A DNA stretch of 64,000 nucleotides from JAWXBA01 sp048499805 (GCA_048499805.1 JASNZF010000007.1:88253-152252), one strand, 5' to 3'. Shown: positions 52,048 through 61,042, numbered from the stretch's first letter. Notes: a model not told the origin generated them from the sequence alone. A program made the numbers and translations.

Positions 52048-52308
52048 CTAGTGACGCAGACCGAGGTCTGCAATCAGGGCACGGTAGGTTTCGAGGTCGT
52101 TGCGCTTGAGGTAGGTCAACAGCCGGCGCCGCGAACCCACCATCTTCAGCAGCCCACGGCGGCTGTGGTGGTCCTTCGCATGGGTCTTGAAGTGGCCGGT
52201 GAGCGAGTTGATCCGCTCGGTGAGCAGCGCCACCTGGACCGGGGCCGACCCCGTATCCGTCTCGGAGCGCTTGTGCTTGGCGATCACCGCCTGCTTGTCA
52301 AATGCCAT
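52048..52308 (-). CDS. rpsO: 30S ribosomal protein S15
   Basis: 86 residues (usual 88-89). Starts MAFDKQAVIAKHKRSETDTG; signature LTGHFKTHAKDHHSRRGLLKMVGSRR slightly split but clear. It binds the 16S central domain. First gene of the rpsO-pnp-M16-ald-dut unit. The frame extends upstream without homology; the ATG is preceded by an AGGCAGGA-type SD about 10 nt away. Confidence 0.97.
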   Translation of the reverse strand: MAFDKQAVIAKHKRSETDTGSAPVQVALLTERINSLTGHFKTHAKDHHSRRGLLKMVGSRRRLLTYLKRNDLETYRALIADLGLRH

Positions 52309-52360
52309 GTCCGCGTCCTGCCTCGTTGCTGTCAAATGTCGTAAACGTAGGTAGCATGGG

Positions 52361-52389
52361 AATATAGGCCGATCTCGGTGGCCGGGCAA
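52361..52389 (-). promoter_or_regulatory. rpsO promoter, TTGCCC-17-TATATT
   Basis: Minus strand TTGCCC (52389-52384) and TATATT (52366-52361), 17 bp apart, 52 nt upstream of the rpsO ATG. The -35 directly abuts the GGGGCAGC tandem repeat. Confidence 0.65.
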
Positions 52390-52516
52390 GGGGCAGCGGG
52401 GCAGCGGGGCAGCGGGGCAGCGGGGCGAAGAGATGTGCTGCCGCCAGGGCCTGTCAAGCGTGCTCGGCGTCCGGCCACCTCTCCGCCTTTCCGGCCCCAC
52501 TGCCCCGCTGCCCCCC
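52390..52516. repeat. Paired-arm element: GGGGCAGC tandem and its inverse
   Basis: About four and a half GGGGCAGC units at 52390-52426, then a 68-bp spacer, then CCCCACTGCCCCGCTGCCCC at about 52496-52516, which reads as the inverse. It lies exactly between the rseP stop (52517) and the rpsO -35 box. Confidence 0.7.
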
Positions 52517-53896
52517 TCACATCCACCCCAGCAACCGCCGGATGTCGTTCGAGAAGGCCAGCACCATCAGCATCAGGATCAGCGCCAGGCCGACCATGCT
52601 GAACCGCTCCCGAAGTTTTGCCGAAAGCGGTCGCCCGGTGATCGCCTCCCCGACCAGGAACAGGAACTGGCCGCCGTCCAGCACGGGAATCGGCAGCAGG
52701 TTCATCACCGCCAGGTTGACCGAGATCAGGGCCATGAACAGCAGGAACGCCTCTCCCCCCAGCCGCGCCGTTTCCCCCGCCATCTGGCCGATCTGGATCG
52801 GGCCGCCCAGCTCCCGGGTGGACACCCTGCCGGTGGCCAGCCCCCGCACCGCCCGAACGACCTGGGTCGAGGCCTGGACCGTCTGCCCCCACCCTCCCAC
52901 CAGCGCGGCCCCCATTCCCACCGGCCGCCGTACCGATGGGTCCTGGACGGCGAAGCCGATCCGGCCGACCTCCCGCGGGGTGCCGTCCGCGTCGGGGACG
53001 GTCTCCACCAGGGTCGTCACCCGGATCTCCACCCGGGTCCCGGCCCGGGCCAGCGACACCGTGATCTCCTGCCCCGGCCGCTCGGAGATCCGCTCGACCA
53101 CCTCGGACCAGACCGGGGTGGGAATCCCGTCCACCGCGAGGACTGTATCGCCGACCGCCATCCCCGCCGCAGCGGCGGGGCGCCCCCCCGTGACCGCGCC
53201 GACCACCGGCACCAGGGGTGGCAACCGGGGAATCAGGGCCGTGGCCGCGCGCACCCGCTCCTCGAGGGCATCGCGATGGAGCGCCATCACGATCGACGGT
53301 CGGCCGGCTACCTCGATCCGGATCGTGTCGGAGGCAGAGGTCAGGATCGCCTCCCCGATGTCCTCCCAGACTTCCACCGGCTGGCCGGCCACCGCAACAA
53401 TCGTGTCGCCAGGCTGCAACTGGGCCAGCGGCCGTACCGCCAGCGGGAGGCTGTCGGCAGGCAGCACCGCACCCACCACCCGGATCGGGGTGACACGCTC
53501 GCCCGTGGTCCACAGCAGCCCGGCATACACCACCCAGGCGAACAGGATGTTCATCACCACCCCAGCCAGGATCACCACGATCCGTTTCCAGACCGGCTTG
53601 GCCTCGAAGACGGCATCCGGCGGTACGTCGACCAATGAGGCCGTGCCCCCCTCGAGCGCGTCGCTCCCCCCCTGCTCCTCGCGGCTGGCCATCTTGACGT
53701 AGCCGCCAAGCGGAATCCACGACACCGAGTACTCGGTGCCGCCCCGGGTAAAGGTCAGCGCCTTGATCGGAGCGCCCAGCCCGACCGAGAAGCGGTGGAC
53801 ATGGATCCCGGCCCACTTGGCGGCCAGGAAGTGCCCCAGCTCGTGCACGAACACCAGCACGCCGAGCACGATGATGAACGCCAGGAACGTCGTCAC
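52517..53896 (-). CDS. rseP: RseP-family site-2 membrane metalloprotease
   Basis: 459 residues. Zinc motif H18-E-L-G-H22 in the first membrane helix; the third ligand is Asp in NLLPIPVLDGGQF near the C-terminus. Two PDZ domains lie between (about 115-200 and 205-290). In E. coli it cleaves anti-sigma RseA and signal-peptide remnants. It overlaps dxr (ATGA) and ends the rplM unit, the usual cdsA-dxr-rseP order. No anti-sigma gene is adjacent. Confidence 0.95.
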   Translation of the reverse strand: MTTFLAFIIVLGVLVFVHELGHFLAAKWAGIHVHRFSVGLGAPIKALTFTRGGTEYSVSWIPLGGYVKMASREEQGGSDALEGGTASLVDVPPDAVFEAKPVWKRIVVILAGVVMNILFAWVVYAGLLWTTGERVTPIRVVGAVLPADSLPLAVRPLAQLQPGDTIVAVAGQPVEVWEDIGEAILTSASDTIRIEVAGRPSIVMALHRDALEERVRAATALIPRLPPLVPVVGAVTGGRPAAAAGMAVGDTVLAVDGIPTPVWSEVVERISERPGQEITVSLARAGTRVEIRVTTLVETVPDADGTPREVGRIGFAVQDPSVRRPVGMGAALVGGWGQTVQASTQVVRAVRGLATGRVSTRELGGPIQIGQMAGETARLGGEAFLLFMALISVNLAVMNLLPIPVLDGGQFLFLVGEAITGRPLSAKLRERFSMVGLALILMLMVLAFSNDIRRLLGWM

Positions 53897-55011
53897 GACA
53901 TCAACTCCTCCGCCCGGCGCCGTGCCCAGGCATCTGCGATCCGCACCGCCTCGACCGAGTCGGCCGGCACGGGATGATGGTCTTCCAGGACGGCGGCGAT
54001 CACCTCGGCGATCCGCCCGAACCGGATCCGGCCGGACAGGAACGCCGCGACGGCAACCTCGTTCCCCGCGTTGAAGGCGGCAGGGGCGGTCCCTCCCGCC
54101 CGGCCGGCCGACACGCCGAGGCCGAAGGCGGGAAAGGCGTCCCGGCGCACCGGCTCAAAGGTCAGCTGCCCGGCGGCGATGGGGTCAAACCGGCGGACAC
54201 CCTGGTCGGGGAGACGTTCGGGATGGGTCAGGGCGTACAGGATCGGGAGCTCCATGGACGGGAAGCCCAGCTGGGCGAGGACCGATCCATCGGTGAATTC
54301 CACCAGCGCATGGATGATGCTCTGCGGGTGGACCACCACCTCGAGCCGGTCGTACGCCAGCCCGAACAGGTGGTGCGCCTCGATGACCTCGAGCGCCTTG
54401 TTGGCCAGGGTCGCGCTGTCCACCGTGATCTTGGAGCCCATCTGCCAGGTCGGGTGGTTGAGTGCCTGGGCCACCGTCGCAGCACCGATCGCCTCGACGG
54501 GCCATTCCCGGAACGGGCCGCCGCTGGCGGTCAGCACCAGGCGTTCCATCCGGGAATTGCCGGTGGCGGCCGCCACGCATTGGAGGACCGCGCTGTGCTC
54601 GGAGTCCACCGGCACCAGTTCCCCGCCACCCTCGCGGGCCGCCTGCAGTACCAGCTCCCCGGCCGTGACCAGCGACTCCTTGTTCGCCAGCGCCACCCGC
54701 TTGCCCGCCCGCAGCGCCGCCAGCGTGGCGTCCAGGCCCGCGAATCCGACCACTGCATTCAGGACCACATCGGCGTCGGGGTGGGTGGCCGCACGAACAA
54801 GGCAATCCGGCCCGCAGCTGAAGCCGGCATCCTCGCCGTTGGCGAGCCCCACCAGCGCCGGCTGGAACTCGGCCGCCTGGTGGCGCAGCAGCTCGGCGTT
54901 GCTCCCACCGGTCAGCGCCACCACCCGAAACCGGTCGGCCTGGCGCCGCAGCACGTTGAGGGCGCTCACACCGATGGAGCCGGTGGAGCCCAGCACAGCC
55001 ACCCCGCGCAT
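53893..55011 (-). CDS. dxr: 1-deoxy-D-xylulose 5-phosphate reductoisomerase
   Basis: 372 residues. NADPH loop VLGSTGSIGVSALNVL at the start, NKESLVTAG, and the catalytic loop VDSEHSAVLQC with SGGPFREW. Second step of the MEP isoprenoid pathway, feeding the undecaprenyl synthesis two genes upstream. ATG in a TGATG overlap with cdsA; the longer frame inside cdsA is not homologous. Confidence 0.97.
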   Translation of the reverse strand: MRGVAVLGSTGSIGVSALNVLRRQADRFRVVALTGGSNAELLRHQAAEFQPALVGLANGEDAGFSCGPDCLVRAATHPDADVVLNAVVGFAGLDATLAALRAGKRVALANKESLVTAGELVLQAAREGGGELVPVDSEHSAVLQCVAAATGNSRMERLVLTASGGPFREWPVEAIGAATVAQALNHPTWQMGSKITVDSATLANKALEVIEAHHLFGLAYDRLEVVVHPQSIIHALVEFTDGSVLAQLGFPSMELPILYALTHPERLPDQGVRRFDPIAAGQLTFEPVRRDAFPAFGLGVSAGRAGGTAPAAFNAGNEVAVAAFLSGRIRFGRIAEVIAAVLEDHHPVPADSVEAVRIADAWARRRAEELMS

Positions 55012-55877
55012 CACGCCGCGCCAAACCAGCGGAGCATCGCCGCAGAGACTGGCAGGATGAAGTAGAGGGAGTCGAACCGATCGAGGACGCCCCCGTGCCC
55101 GGGGATCAGCCCGCTCGAGTCCTTGACACCGACCTCGCGCTTGAAGAGCGACTCGGCCAGATCCCCGACCTGGCCGATCACGCCGAGCACGAGCCCGAAG
55201 ACGATCGCCTGGGCGGTGGTGATCGCCACCCCCAGCGGCGTCATCGCAAGGAGGTTCCACAGCACTGCCGCCCCGACCGCCCCCACCAGGCCACCGACCC
55301 CGCCGCTGCGCGTCTTGCCCGGGCTGATCGTCGGCGAGAGCTTGGGGCCCCCGACCGCCTTGCCCACGAACATGGCCGCGCTGTCACAGACCCAGGTGAC
55401 CACCAGGGGCAGGAAGACCAGCACCGCCCCGGCCCACGACTGCATGCCGTGCTCCCCATGCCGGATGCCAAGCAGGAAGGCCGGGAGACCGGCGCAATAG
55501 GCCGGCCCGAGCAGGGTGACCGCTGCCGCAGTGAGCGGCTTGGCGTCGGGACCACGGGTGGCCAGGACCCAGGTCAGCAGGGCGATCAGCCAGAGGGCGC
55601 CGATATACGGCCAGTCGCCCGCCAGGGCATCACCAAGGGCCGGCGATTGCCCGGCGCCCCAGACCAGCAGCGGGATGGCGGCGGCCGTCGCCAGCCCGGG
55701 AAGGGCCAGGGGGCGAATCCCCTGTCGCTCCGCGAAGCTGAACAGCTCCCTCGTGCCCAGGACCCCGACGATCGCGACCAGCAGGGCCAGCGGCAGGCCG
55801 CCGAGCCAGACCAGGCCCAGGGCAAGCGGGATGGCGACGGCCGCGAAGCCGACCCGTTGGACGAGGTTGCTGGCCAT
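55011..55877 (-). CDS. cdsA: Phosphatidate cytidylyltransferase
   Basis: 288 residues, about eight membrane helices. The CdsA signature SLFKREVGVKDSSGLIPG with HGGVLDRFDS is intact near the C-terminus. It makes CDP-diacylglycerol, the substrate of PssA encoded at 12.1 kb. It begins 6 nt after uppS. Confidence 0.96.
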   Translation of the reverse strand: MASNLVQRVGFAAVAIPLALGLVWLGGLPLALLVAIVGVLGTRELFSFAERQGIRPLALPGLATAAAIPLLVWGAGQSPALGDALAGDWPYIGALWLIALLTWVLATRGPDAKPLTAAAVTLLGPAYCAGLPAFLLGIRHGEHGMQSWAGAVLVFLPLVVTWVCDSAAMFVGKAVGGPKLSPTISPGKTRSGGVGGLVGAVGAAVLWNLLAMTPLGVAITTAQAIVFGLVLGVIGQVGDLAESLFKREVGVKDSSGLIPGHGGVLDRFDSLYFILPVSAAMLRWFGAA

Positions 55878-55883
55878 GGATGC

Positions 55884-56633
55884 CTAGACGGTGACGCGGC
55901 CGAAGCGACGGTCGCGCCGCTGGAAGTCGAGGATCGCCTCGAACAGGTTGGCACGGGTGAAGTCCGGCCAGAGCACGGGGGTCACATGGATCTCGGCGTA
56001 GGCCAGCTGCCAGAGGAGGAAGTTGGAGAGGCGCTGCTCGCCCGAGGTCCGGATGAGGAGGTCGGGATCAGGCCACGGGGCGGTGAAGAGCTCGGCGGCC
56101 AGCCGTTCCTCGGTGATCGCCTCGGGCGCCAGGGTGCCGGCGGCCACCTGCTCGCCGAGCCGACGCGCCGCGCGGGTGATCTCGGCGCGACTGCCGTACG
56201 AGATGCAGAGGTTGAGGTCGAGAGCGGTTCCGCCGGCGGTGGCCTCGACGCAGCGGGTCGCCGCATCACGCGCCGCCGGTGCGAGGCGGTCGAGGTCCCC
56301 CAGGATCCGCACCGAGACCCCGCGCTCGCGGAGTTCGGTCGTCTCGCTCGCCACATAGGCCTCGAGCAGCATCATCAGGGCGGCGATCTCGCCGGCCGGG
56401 CGGTTCCAGTTTTCCTGGCTGAACGCAAACAGGGTCAGCACGCTGACCCCGGCCTGGACGCCGCCCTCGACGATCTCGCGCACGGAGTTCATCCCCGCCT
56501 GGTGGCCCGCCGGTCGCGGCAGGCCGCGGGCCTGGGCCCAGCGACCATTGCCGTCCATGATCACGGCGATGTGCGCCGGGACCGTGCCGTTCAGGCGGAC
56601 CGCGTCGAGGAGTGCCTCCGCGGAGTCCGTCAC
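55884..56633 (-). CDS. uppS: Undecaprenyl diphosphate synthase
   Basis: 249 residues. cis-Prenyltransferase: HIAVIMDGNGRWAQARGLPR with catalytic D27, FAFSQENWNRP, and the C-terminal RTSGEQRLSNFLLWQLAYAE. It makes the C55 lipid carrier for peptidoglycan and other envelope polymers. ATGA overlap with frr. Confidence 0.97.
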   Translation of the reverse strand: MTDSAEALLDAVRLNGTVPAHIAVIMDGNGRWAQARGLPRPAGHQAGMNSVREIVEGGVQAGVSVLTLFAFSQENWNRPAGEIAALMMLLEAYVASETTELRERGVSVRILGDLDRLAPAARDAATRCVEATAGGTALDLNLCISYGSRAEITRAARRLGEQVAAGTLAPEAITEERLAAELFTAPWPDPDLLIRTSGEQRLSNFLLWQLAYAEIHVTPVLWPDFTRANLFEAILDFQRRDRRFGRVTV

Positions 56634-57187
56634 ACCTCCATGATCTCCGCTTCTTTGTGGCTGAGCAGGTCGTCGATCATCTTGATGTGCTCGTCGGTGT
56701 GCTTCTGCACGTCCTTCTCGGCCCGGGTCACCTCGTCCTCCGGGACCTTCTCGAGCTTCTTGATCTTGGCCAGCGCGTCATGCCGGGCATGGCGCACCGC
56801 CACCCGGCCCTCCTCCGCCAGCTTGTGGACCAGCTTGACCAGGTCCTTCCGGCGCTCCTGCGACAGCATCGGCAGCGGCACCCGGATCAGGTTGCCCTGG
56901 CTCATCGGGTTGAGCCCGAGGTCGGAATCGCGGATCGCCTTCTCGATCGCCTGGGTCAGGCCCTTGTCGAACGGCTGGACCGTCAGCATCCGGGGCTCGG
57001 GGGCCGAGACCAGTCCCACCTGGTTCAGGGGGACGACGCTGCCATACGCCTCGACCCGCACCAGGTCGAGGAGTGAGGTCGAGGCCTTGTTCGTCCGGAT
57101 GGTGGTGAACTCCTTCTTGGTGTTCTCCACCGCCTTGTGCATCCCGTCGGAGGAATGCGCCACCAGCTCCGCAATCGATGTCGTCAT
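56630..57187 (-). CDS. frr: Ribosome recycling factor
   Basis: 185 residues, the family length. Starts with a helix (MHKAVENTKKEFTTIRTNKAS) and includes IRVPLPMLSQERRKDLVKL. With EF-G it splits post-termination ribosomes. Overlaps pyrH (ATGA) on one side and uppS on the other. Confidence 0.97.
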   Translation of the reverse strand: MTTSIAELVAHSSDGMHKAVENTKKEFTTIRTNKASTSLLDLVRVEAYGSVVPLNQVGLVSAPEPRMLTVQPFDKGLTQAIEKAIRDSDLGLNPMSQGNLIRVPLPMLSQERRKDLVKLVHKLAEEGRVAVRHARHDALAKIKKLEKVPEDEVTRAEKDVQKHTDEHIKMIDDLLSHKEAEIMEV

Positions 57188-57894
57188 CGCACGATGGTCC
57201 CCACCCGCTCGCCCTGGAGCACCCGCCCCGTGGCGCCGGGCTCATTGATGTTGTACACGACGATCGGCAGCGCGTTGGCCTTGCAGAGGCCGAACGCGTT
57301 GGCGTCCATCACGGCATACCCCTTGATGATCGCCTCCTGGAACGACAGCTCCGGGATGAAGGTCGCCGCCGCATCCACCTTCGGGTCGGCGGTGAAGATC
57401 CCGTCGACCGTGGTCGCCTTGAGGATCACCTCGGCCTCGATCTCGAGTGCCCGCAGCACCGCCGCAGTGTCGGTCGAGAAGAACGGGTTCCCGGTGCCCC
57501 CGGCGAAGATCACGACCCGGCCCTTCTCGAGGTGCCGGATGGCCCGCCGCCGGATGTACGGCTCGGCCAGCGACTCCATCCGGATCGCGGTCATGACCCG
57601 GGTCTGGACCCCGACCTTCTCGAGGATGTCCTGCATCGCCAGGGCGTTGATGACCGTCGCCAGCATGCCCATGTAGTCGGCCGACACGCGGTCCATCCCG
57701 GCCTGACTGGCCACGGTGCCGCGTACGATGTTGCCCCCGCCGACCACCAATCCCAGCCCCACCCCCAGGGCATGGACCTGCTTGATCTCGCCCGCCAGCG
57801 CCTCGATGACGGCGTAGTCGAGCCCCACCCCGCGGGCCCCGGCAAGCGCTTCCCCGGAAACCTTGAGCAGCGCCCGCTGGAAGGCCAGGGCCAT
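57184..57894 (-). CDS. pyrH: UMP kinase
   Basis: 236 residues. Amino-acid-kinase fold: ALLKVSGEALAG, VVGGGNIVRG, and the RHLEKGRVVIFAGGTGNPFF stretch. It phosphorylates UMP to UDP as a hexamer. The ATG lies in a TGATG overlap with tsf. Confidence 0.97.
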   Translation of the reverse strand: MALAFQRALLKVSGEALAGARGVGLDYAVIEALAGEIKQVHALGVGLGLVVGGGNIVRGTVASQAGMDRVSADYMGMLATVINALAMQDILEKVGVQTRVMTAIRMESLAEPYIRRRAIRHLEKGRVVIFAGGTGNPFFSTDTAAVLRALEIEAEVILKATTVDGIFTADPKVDAAATFIPELSFQEAIIKGYAVMDANAFGLCKANALPIVVYNINEPGATGRVLQGERVGTIVR

Positions 57895-58757
57895 CAGGCC
57901 TCCCCGACCTTGAACCGCGCGAAGCGCACCACGCTGGCGCCGGCGACGCCGGCGACGAGCTGGGCCACCGACTTGCTGTCATCCTTCACGAACGGCTGGT
58001 CGAGCAGCGACCGCTCGGCGGTGAACTTCTTGATCTTGCCCTCCACGATCTTGCCCCGGATGGCCTCCGGCTTCCCCTCGGCCGCAACCTGCTCCTCGGC
58101 GATCCGGCGCTCCCGGTCGATCAGGTCGGCCGGGATGTCCTCGGCGCGAACCGCGATCGGGTCGCTCGAGGCAACGTGGAGGGCGATGTCCTTCGCGAGG
58201 GTGACCGCCGCCTCGCCGGTTGCGCCGGCGAGTTCCACCAACACGCCCACCTGCTCGTTGTGGTGGAGGTAATGCCCCACCACGCCACCGGCAACCGTGA
58301 ACTTGGCCACCCGCTTGATCGCCATCGCCTCGCCGGTCTTGGCAGAGATCCCCTTGAGGGTCTCCTCGACGCTGGTGGCGCCACCCTGCCAGCCCTGGGC
58401 CATGATCGCGGCGGTCACGTCCGCACCGGCCGGGGCATGCCCGACGGCATGGGCCAGGAGCCCCTGGACGAAGGCGCGGAACGACTCGGTGCGAGCCACG
58501 AAGTCGGTCTCGCAGTTCACCTCGACCATGGTGCCGGTGGTGGCGTCCGCGGCGACCTCGATCATCACCAGCCCTTGCGAGGCGCTCCGGCCGGCGCGCT
58601 TCTCGGCCTTGGCGATGCCCTTGGCGCGGAGGATCTCGGACGCCTTGTCCATGTCGCCCCCGGCCTCCTCGAGCGCCTTCTTGCAGTCCATCATCCCGGC
58701 GCTGGTGCGGGCCCGGAGTTCGGCAATCATCTTGGGAGTAATCGTCATCGTGCTCAT
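57894..58757 (-). CDS. tsf: Translation elongation factor Ts
   Basis: 287 residues. TDF-like catalytic stretch NCETDFVARTESF and the N-terminal UBA-like LRARTSAGMMDCKKALEEA. It recycles GDP from EF-Tu. Start chosen at MSTMTITPK with GAAGG 7 nt upstream; the ATG three codons later is possible. 90 bp separate it from rpsB. Confidence 0.96.
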   Translation of the reverse strand: MSTMTITPKMIAELRARTSAGMMDCKKALEEAGGDMDKASEILRAKGIAKAEKRAGRSASQGLVMIEVAADATTGTMVEVNCETDFVARTESFRAFVQGLLAHAVGHAPAGADVTAAIMAQGWQGGATSVEETLKGISAKTGEAMAIKRVAKFTVAGGVVGHYLHHNEQVGVLVELAGATGEAAVTLAKDIALHVASSDPIAVRAEDIPADLIDRERRIAEEQVAAEGKPEAIRGKIVEGKIKKFTAERSLLDQPFVKDDSKSVAQLVAGVAGASVVRFARFKVGEA

Positions 58758-58847
58758 CGCCTTGCCTTCACCTGTGGATAGAGAGACCGCCGCCAACGGC
58801 CACTGCGGACCATTGTGCGGCGGCGTGTGTCTGGAGCCCCGGCGGGG

Positions 58848-59726
58848 TCAGCTGCCGGGTTCTGCCGCCGGCGTCTCGGGAGCCGGGTCGGTCTTGAGCC
58901 GGGCGGCGATCGCCTCGGGCTTGGGCCGCCGCTTGCGGGTGGCGCCGCGCCGCCGCCGCCGCTCGGCGTCCGGGTCGCCCTCGGTGCCGCCATCCGTGCT
59001 GTAGGTCTCGGCCTCCGGGTCCTCGAGCATGTCGCGGGCCGGCATCTGCGCCCGGGCCTCGCGGATCGTGTCGCAGAGCGCGTGGGTGATCAGCGACACC
59101 GAGCGGATCGCGTCGTCATTGCCCGGGATCGGCACGGTGATGACGTCGGGGTCGGCGTTGGTGTCCACGATCGCCACCACCGGGATGCCGAGCTTGTTGG
59201 CCTCCTGGATGGCGATCTTCTCCTTGCGCGCGTCCACGATGAACAGGGCGCCGGGCAGCCGGCCCATGTTCTTGAGCCCCTCGAGGTTGCGCGACAACTT
59301 GACGCGCTCCCGCTCGAAAAGGAGGCGCTCCTTCTTGGTGTAGTTCTCGAAGTCGCCCTCGCTGGCGCCCTGCTCCAGCTCGCGCAGCCGGCGGATCTGC
59401 TTCTTGATGGTCTGGAAGTTGGTCAGCGTCCCGCCGAGCCAGCGCTCGGTGACGTAGAACGCATCGGCATCCCGCGCCTCGGACTCCACCAGCGCCTTGA
59501 GCTGCCGCTTGGTACAGACGAAGAGGACGTTCTCGCCCTTGGCGATGATCCCGCGCAGGAGCTCCTGCGCCTTCTGGATCTGCCGGACCGTCTTCTGGAG
59601 GTCGATGATGTAGATCCCGGAGCGCTCGGCGAAGATGAACCGGCGCATCTTCGGGTTCCAGCGGCGGGTCTGGTGGCCGAAGTGGACTCCGGCTTCGAGC
59701 AGTTCCTGCACCTGGGGCTGGGCCAT
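58848..59726 (-). CDS. rpsB: 30S ribosomal protein S2 with C-terminal extension
   Basis: 292 residues. The S2 core is complete (LLEAGVHFGHQTRRWNPKM, TNFQTIKKQIRRL, PVVAIVDTNADPD, NDDAIRSVSLI). After about residue 232 comes a ~60-residue tail, first acidic (DPEAETYSTDGGTEGDPD), then basic (ERRRRRGATRKRRPKP), then Ala/Pro-rich. E. coli S2 is 241 residues, so the tail is extra. The start is at MAQPQVQELL with AAGGAT 10 nt upstream. Confidence 0.97.
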   Translation of the reverse strand: MAQPQVQELLEAGVHFGHQTRRWNPKMRRFIFAERSGIYIIDLQKTVRQIQKAQELLRGIIAKGENVLFVCTKRQLKALVESEARDADAFYVTERWLGGTLTNFQTIKKQIRRLRELEQGASEGDFENYTKKERLLFERERVKLSRNLEGLKNMGRLPGALFIVDARKEKIAIQEANKLGIPVVAIVDTNADPDVITVPIPGNDDAIRSVSLITHALCDTIREARAQMPARDMLEDPEAETYSTDGGTEGDPDAERRRRRGATRKRRPKPEAIAARLKTDPAPETPAAEPGS

Positions 59727-59831
59727 GCGGTTATCGTATCCTTGCTGCGTTGGGGTTGGTCGTCCACCGCCTTCGTCTCCCGGCTCGACCCCTTGGGGGG
59801 CACCCTGCCAGGATCCAGCGATGTGAGGGAT

Positions 59832-59853
59832 GGGGCGCACAGGAGTGCGCCCC
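59832..59853. terminator. Hairpin between rpsI and rpsB
   Basis: GGGGCGCA and TGCGCCCC form a perfect 8-bp stem with a 6-nt loop, 14 nt after the rpsI stop on the minus strand. No U-run follows, so it may be a processing or pause hairpin rather than a terminator. Confidence 0.45.
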
Positions 59854-59867
59854 GACATCGGTATCGG

Positions 59868-60266
59868 CTACCGCTTCGAGAACTGGAAGCGCTTGCGGGC
59901 GCCCGGGCGGCCCGGCTTCTTGCGCTCGACCATGCGGGCGTCGCGGGTCAGCAACCCGTGGGCCCGCAGCTTGGCGCGGTGCATCTCGTCGGCCTGGACC
60001 AGGGCGCGCGAGATCGCATGGCGCATCGCGCCCGCCTGCCCCGCCACGCCGCCGCCGTCCACGTTCGCCTTGATGTCAAAGGCGCCGAGGGTGTCGGTGG
60101 CGGTGAACGCCTGCTGGATGTGGAGCACCAGCGACGGACGCGGGAAGTAGTCGCCCAGGGTGCGGCCGTTGACTTCCCACTTGCCGGTGCCCGGCGTCAT
60201 GTACACCCGCGCCACGCTCGTCTTGCGGCGGCCGACGGCCTGCCAGCGGAACTCGTTCGTGCTCAT
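59868..60266 (-). CDS. rpsI: 30S ribosomal protein S9
   Basis: 132 residues. VGRRKTSVARVYMTPG at the start and the C-terminal PGARKRFQFSKR, whose final Lys-Arg reaches the P-site tRNA. TGATG overlap with rplM. Confidence 0.98.
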   Translation of the reverse strand: MSTNEFRWQAVGRRKTSVARVYMTPGTGKWEVNGRTLGDYFPRPSLVLHIQQAFTATDTLGAFDIKANVDGGGVAGQAGAMRHAISRALVQADEMHRAKLRAHGLLTRDARMVERKKPGRPGARKRFQFSKR

Positions 60267-60706
60267 CAGGCACCCTTCACGGTGTAGGGCTTGGGCTGCT
60301 GCGCCTGGTGCGGGTGCTCCGCGCCGGCGTAGACCTTGAGCTTGGTCCGCAGCTTCTGCTTGGAGAGCGAGTTCTTCGGCAGCATGCCGAAGACCGCCTT
60401 TTCGATCACGCGATCGGGGTGCTTGGCCATCATGTTGCGCGCCGAGGTGAAGCGCTCATGGCCCATGTACCCGGTGTGCCGGAAATACTGCTTGGTGTCG
60501 AGCTTGGTGCCGGTCAGCTTGACCTGCTCCGCGTTGACCACGACGACGAAATCCCCGCCGTCCATGTGCGGCGTGAAGGTCGGCTTGTGCTTGCCGCGAA
60601 TGAGCTGGGCCACGGCGCTCGCCAGCCGGCCGAGCGGCACCCCGGTGGCGTCCACGACCAGCCACTCGTGCTGGATGTCGCTGGGCGTTGCAGTAAAGGT
60701 CTTCAT
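60266..60706 (-). CDS. rplM: 50S ribosomal protein L13
   Basis: 146 residues. WLVVDATGVPLGRLAS and RAVFGMLPKNSL-like EKAVFGMLPKNSLSKQ are diagnostic. First gene of the rplM-rpsI-rpsB-tsf-pyrH-frr-uppS-cdsA-dxr-rseP unit, which joins two clusters usually separate in other phyla. Confidence 0.98.
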   Translation of the reverse strand: MKTFTATPSDIQHEWLVVDATGVPLGRLASAVAQLIRGKHKPTFTPHMDGGDFVVVVNAEQVKLTGTKLDTKQYFRHTGYMGHERFTSARNMMAKHPDRVIEKAVFGMLPKNSLSKQKLRTKLKVYAGAEHPHQAQQPKPYTVKGA

Positions 60707-60760
60707 CGGTCGAGCATTCCCGGCAAGAATGAGTCACAGGACGTTCGGAAACAGCTTTGC

Positions 60761-60790
60761 AAGATAGACGCTGGTAAGGGGTTAGGGCAA
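60761..60790 (-). promoter_or_regulatory. rplM promoter, TTGCCC-18-TATCTT
   Basis: Minus strand TTGCCC (60790-60785) and TATCTT (60766-60761) with 18 bp between, 54 nt upstream of the rplM ATG. The G-rich arm starts immediately upstream of the -35. Confidence 0.65.
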
Positions 60791-61032
60791 GGGGGGAGGG
60801 GCTGGGGCTAGGAGCTGGGAGCTAGGCGCTGGGGGCTGGGGGCTGGGGGCTGGGGGCTCAGTGGCGCGGACGGCGTTGCAGGGGTTGGCGGAAGTTGGGC
60901 AAGCGGTATCCGTGTCCATATGGCCCAGCGGACGAAAGGGCAGACCCGGGACGGCACCGGGGGCCCGGTCCCGACTCCGGCTCCCCCCAGTCCCTAGCTC
61001 CCAGCCCCCAGTCCCTCTTCCCTCGTCCCCGA
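60791..61032. repeat. Paired-arm element between iorB and rplM
   Basis: G-rich arm 60791-60857 (GGGGCTGGGGCTAGGAGCTG then five GGGGGCT units), spacer about 125 bp, C-rich arm 60983-61032 (CCCCAGTCCCTAGCTCCCAG). The CTAGGAGCTGGGAGCTAG and CTAGCTCCCAG parts are direct inverses. This fills most of the 336-bp gap 60707-61042. I see no gene in it. Confidence 0.75.
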
Positions 61033-61042
61033 CCGCAAGCCG

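Noticed and set aside
52390..52430. CRISPR-like short tandem repeats
   Set aside because: Units are 8 bp with no spacers, and no cas genes are in the window.
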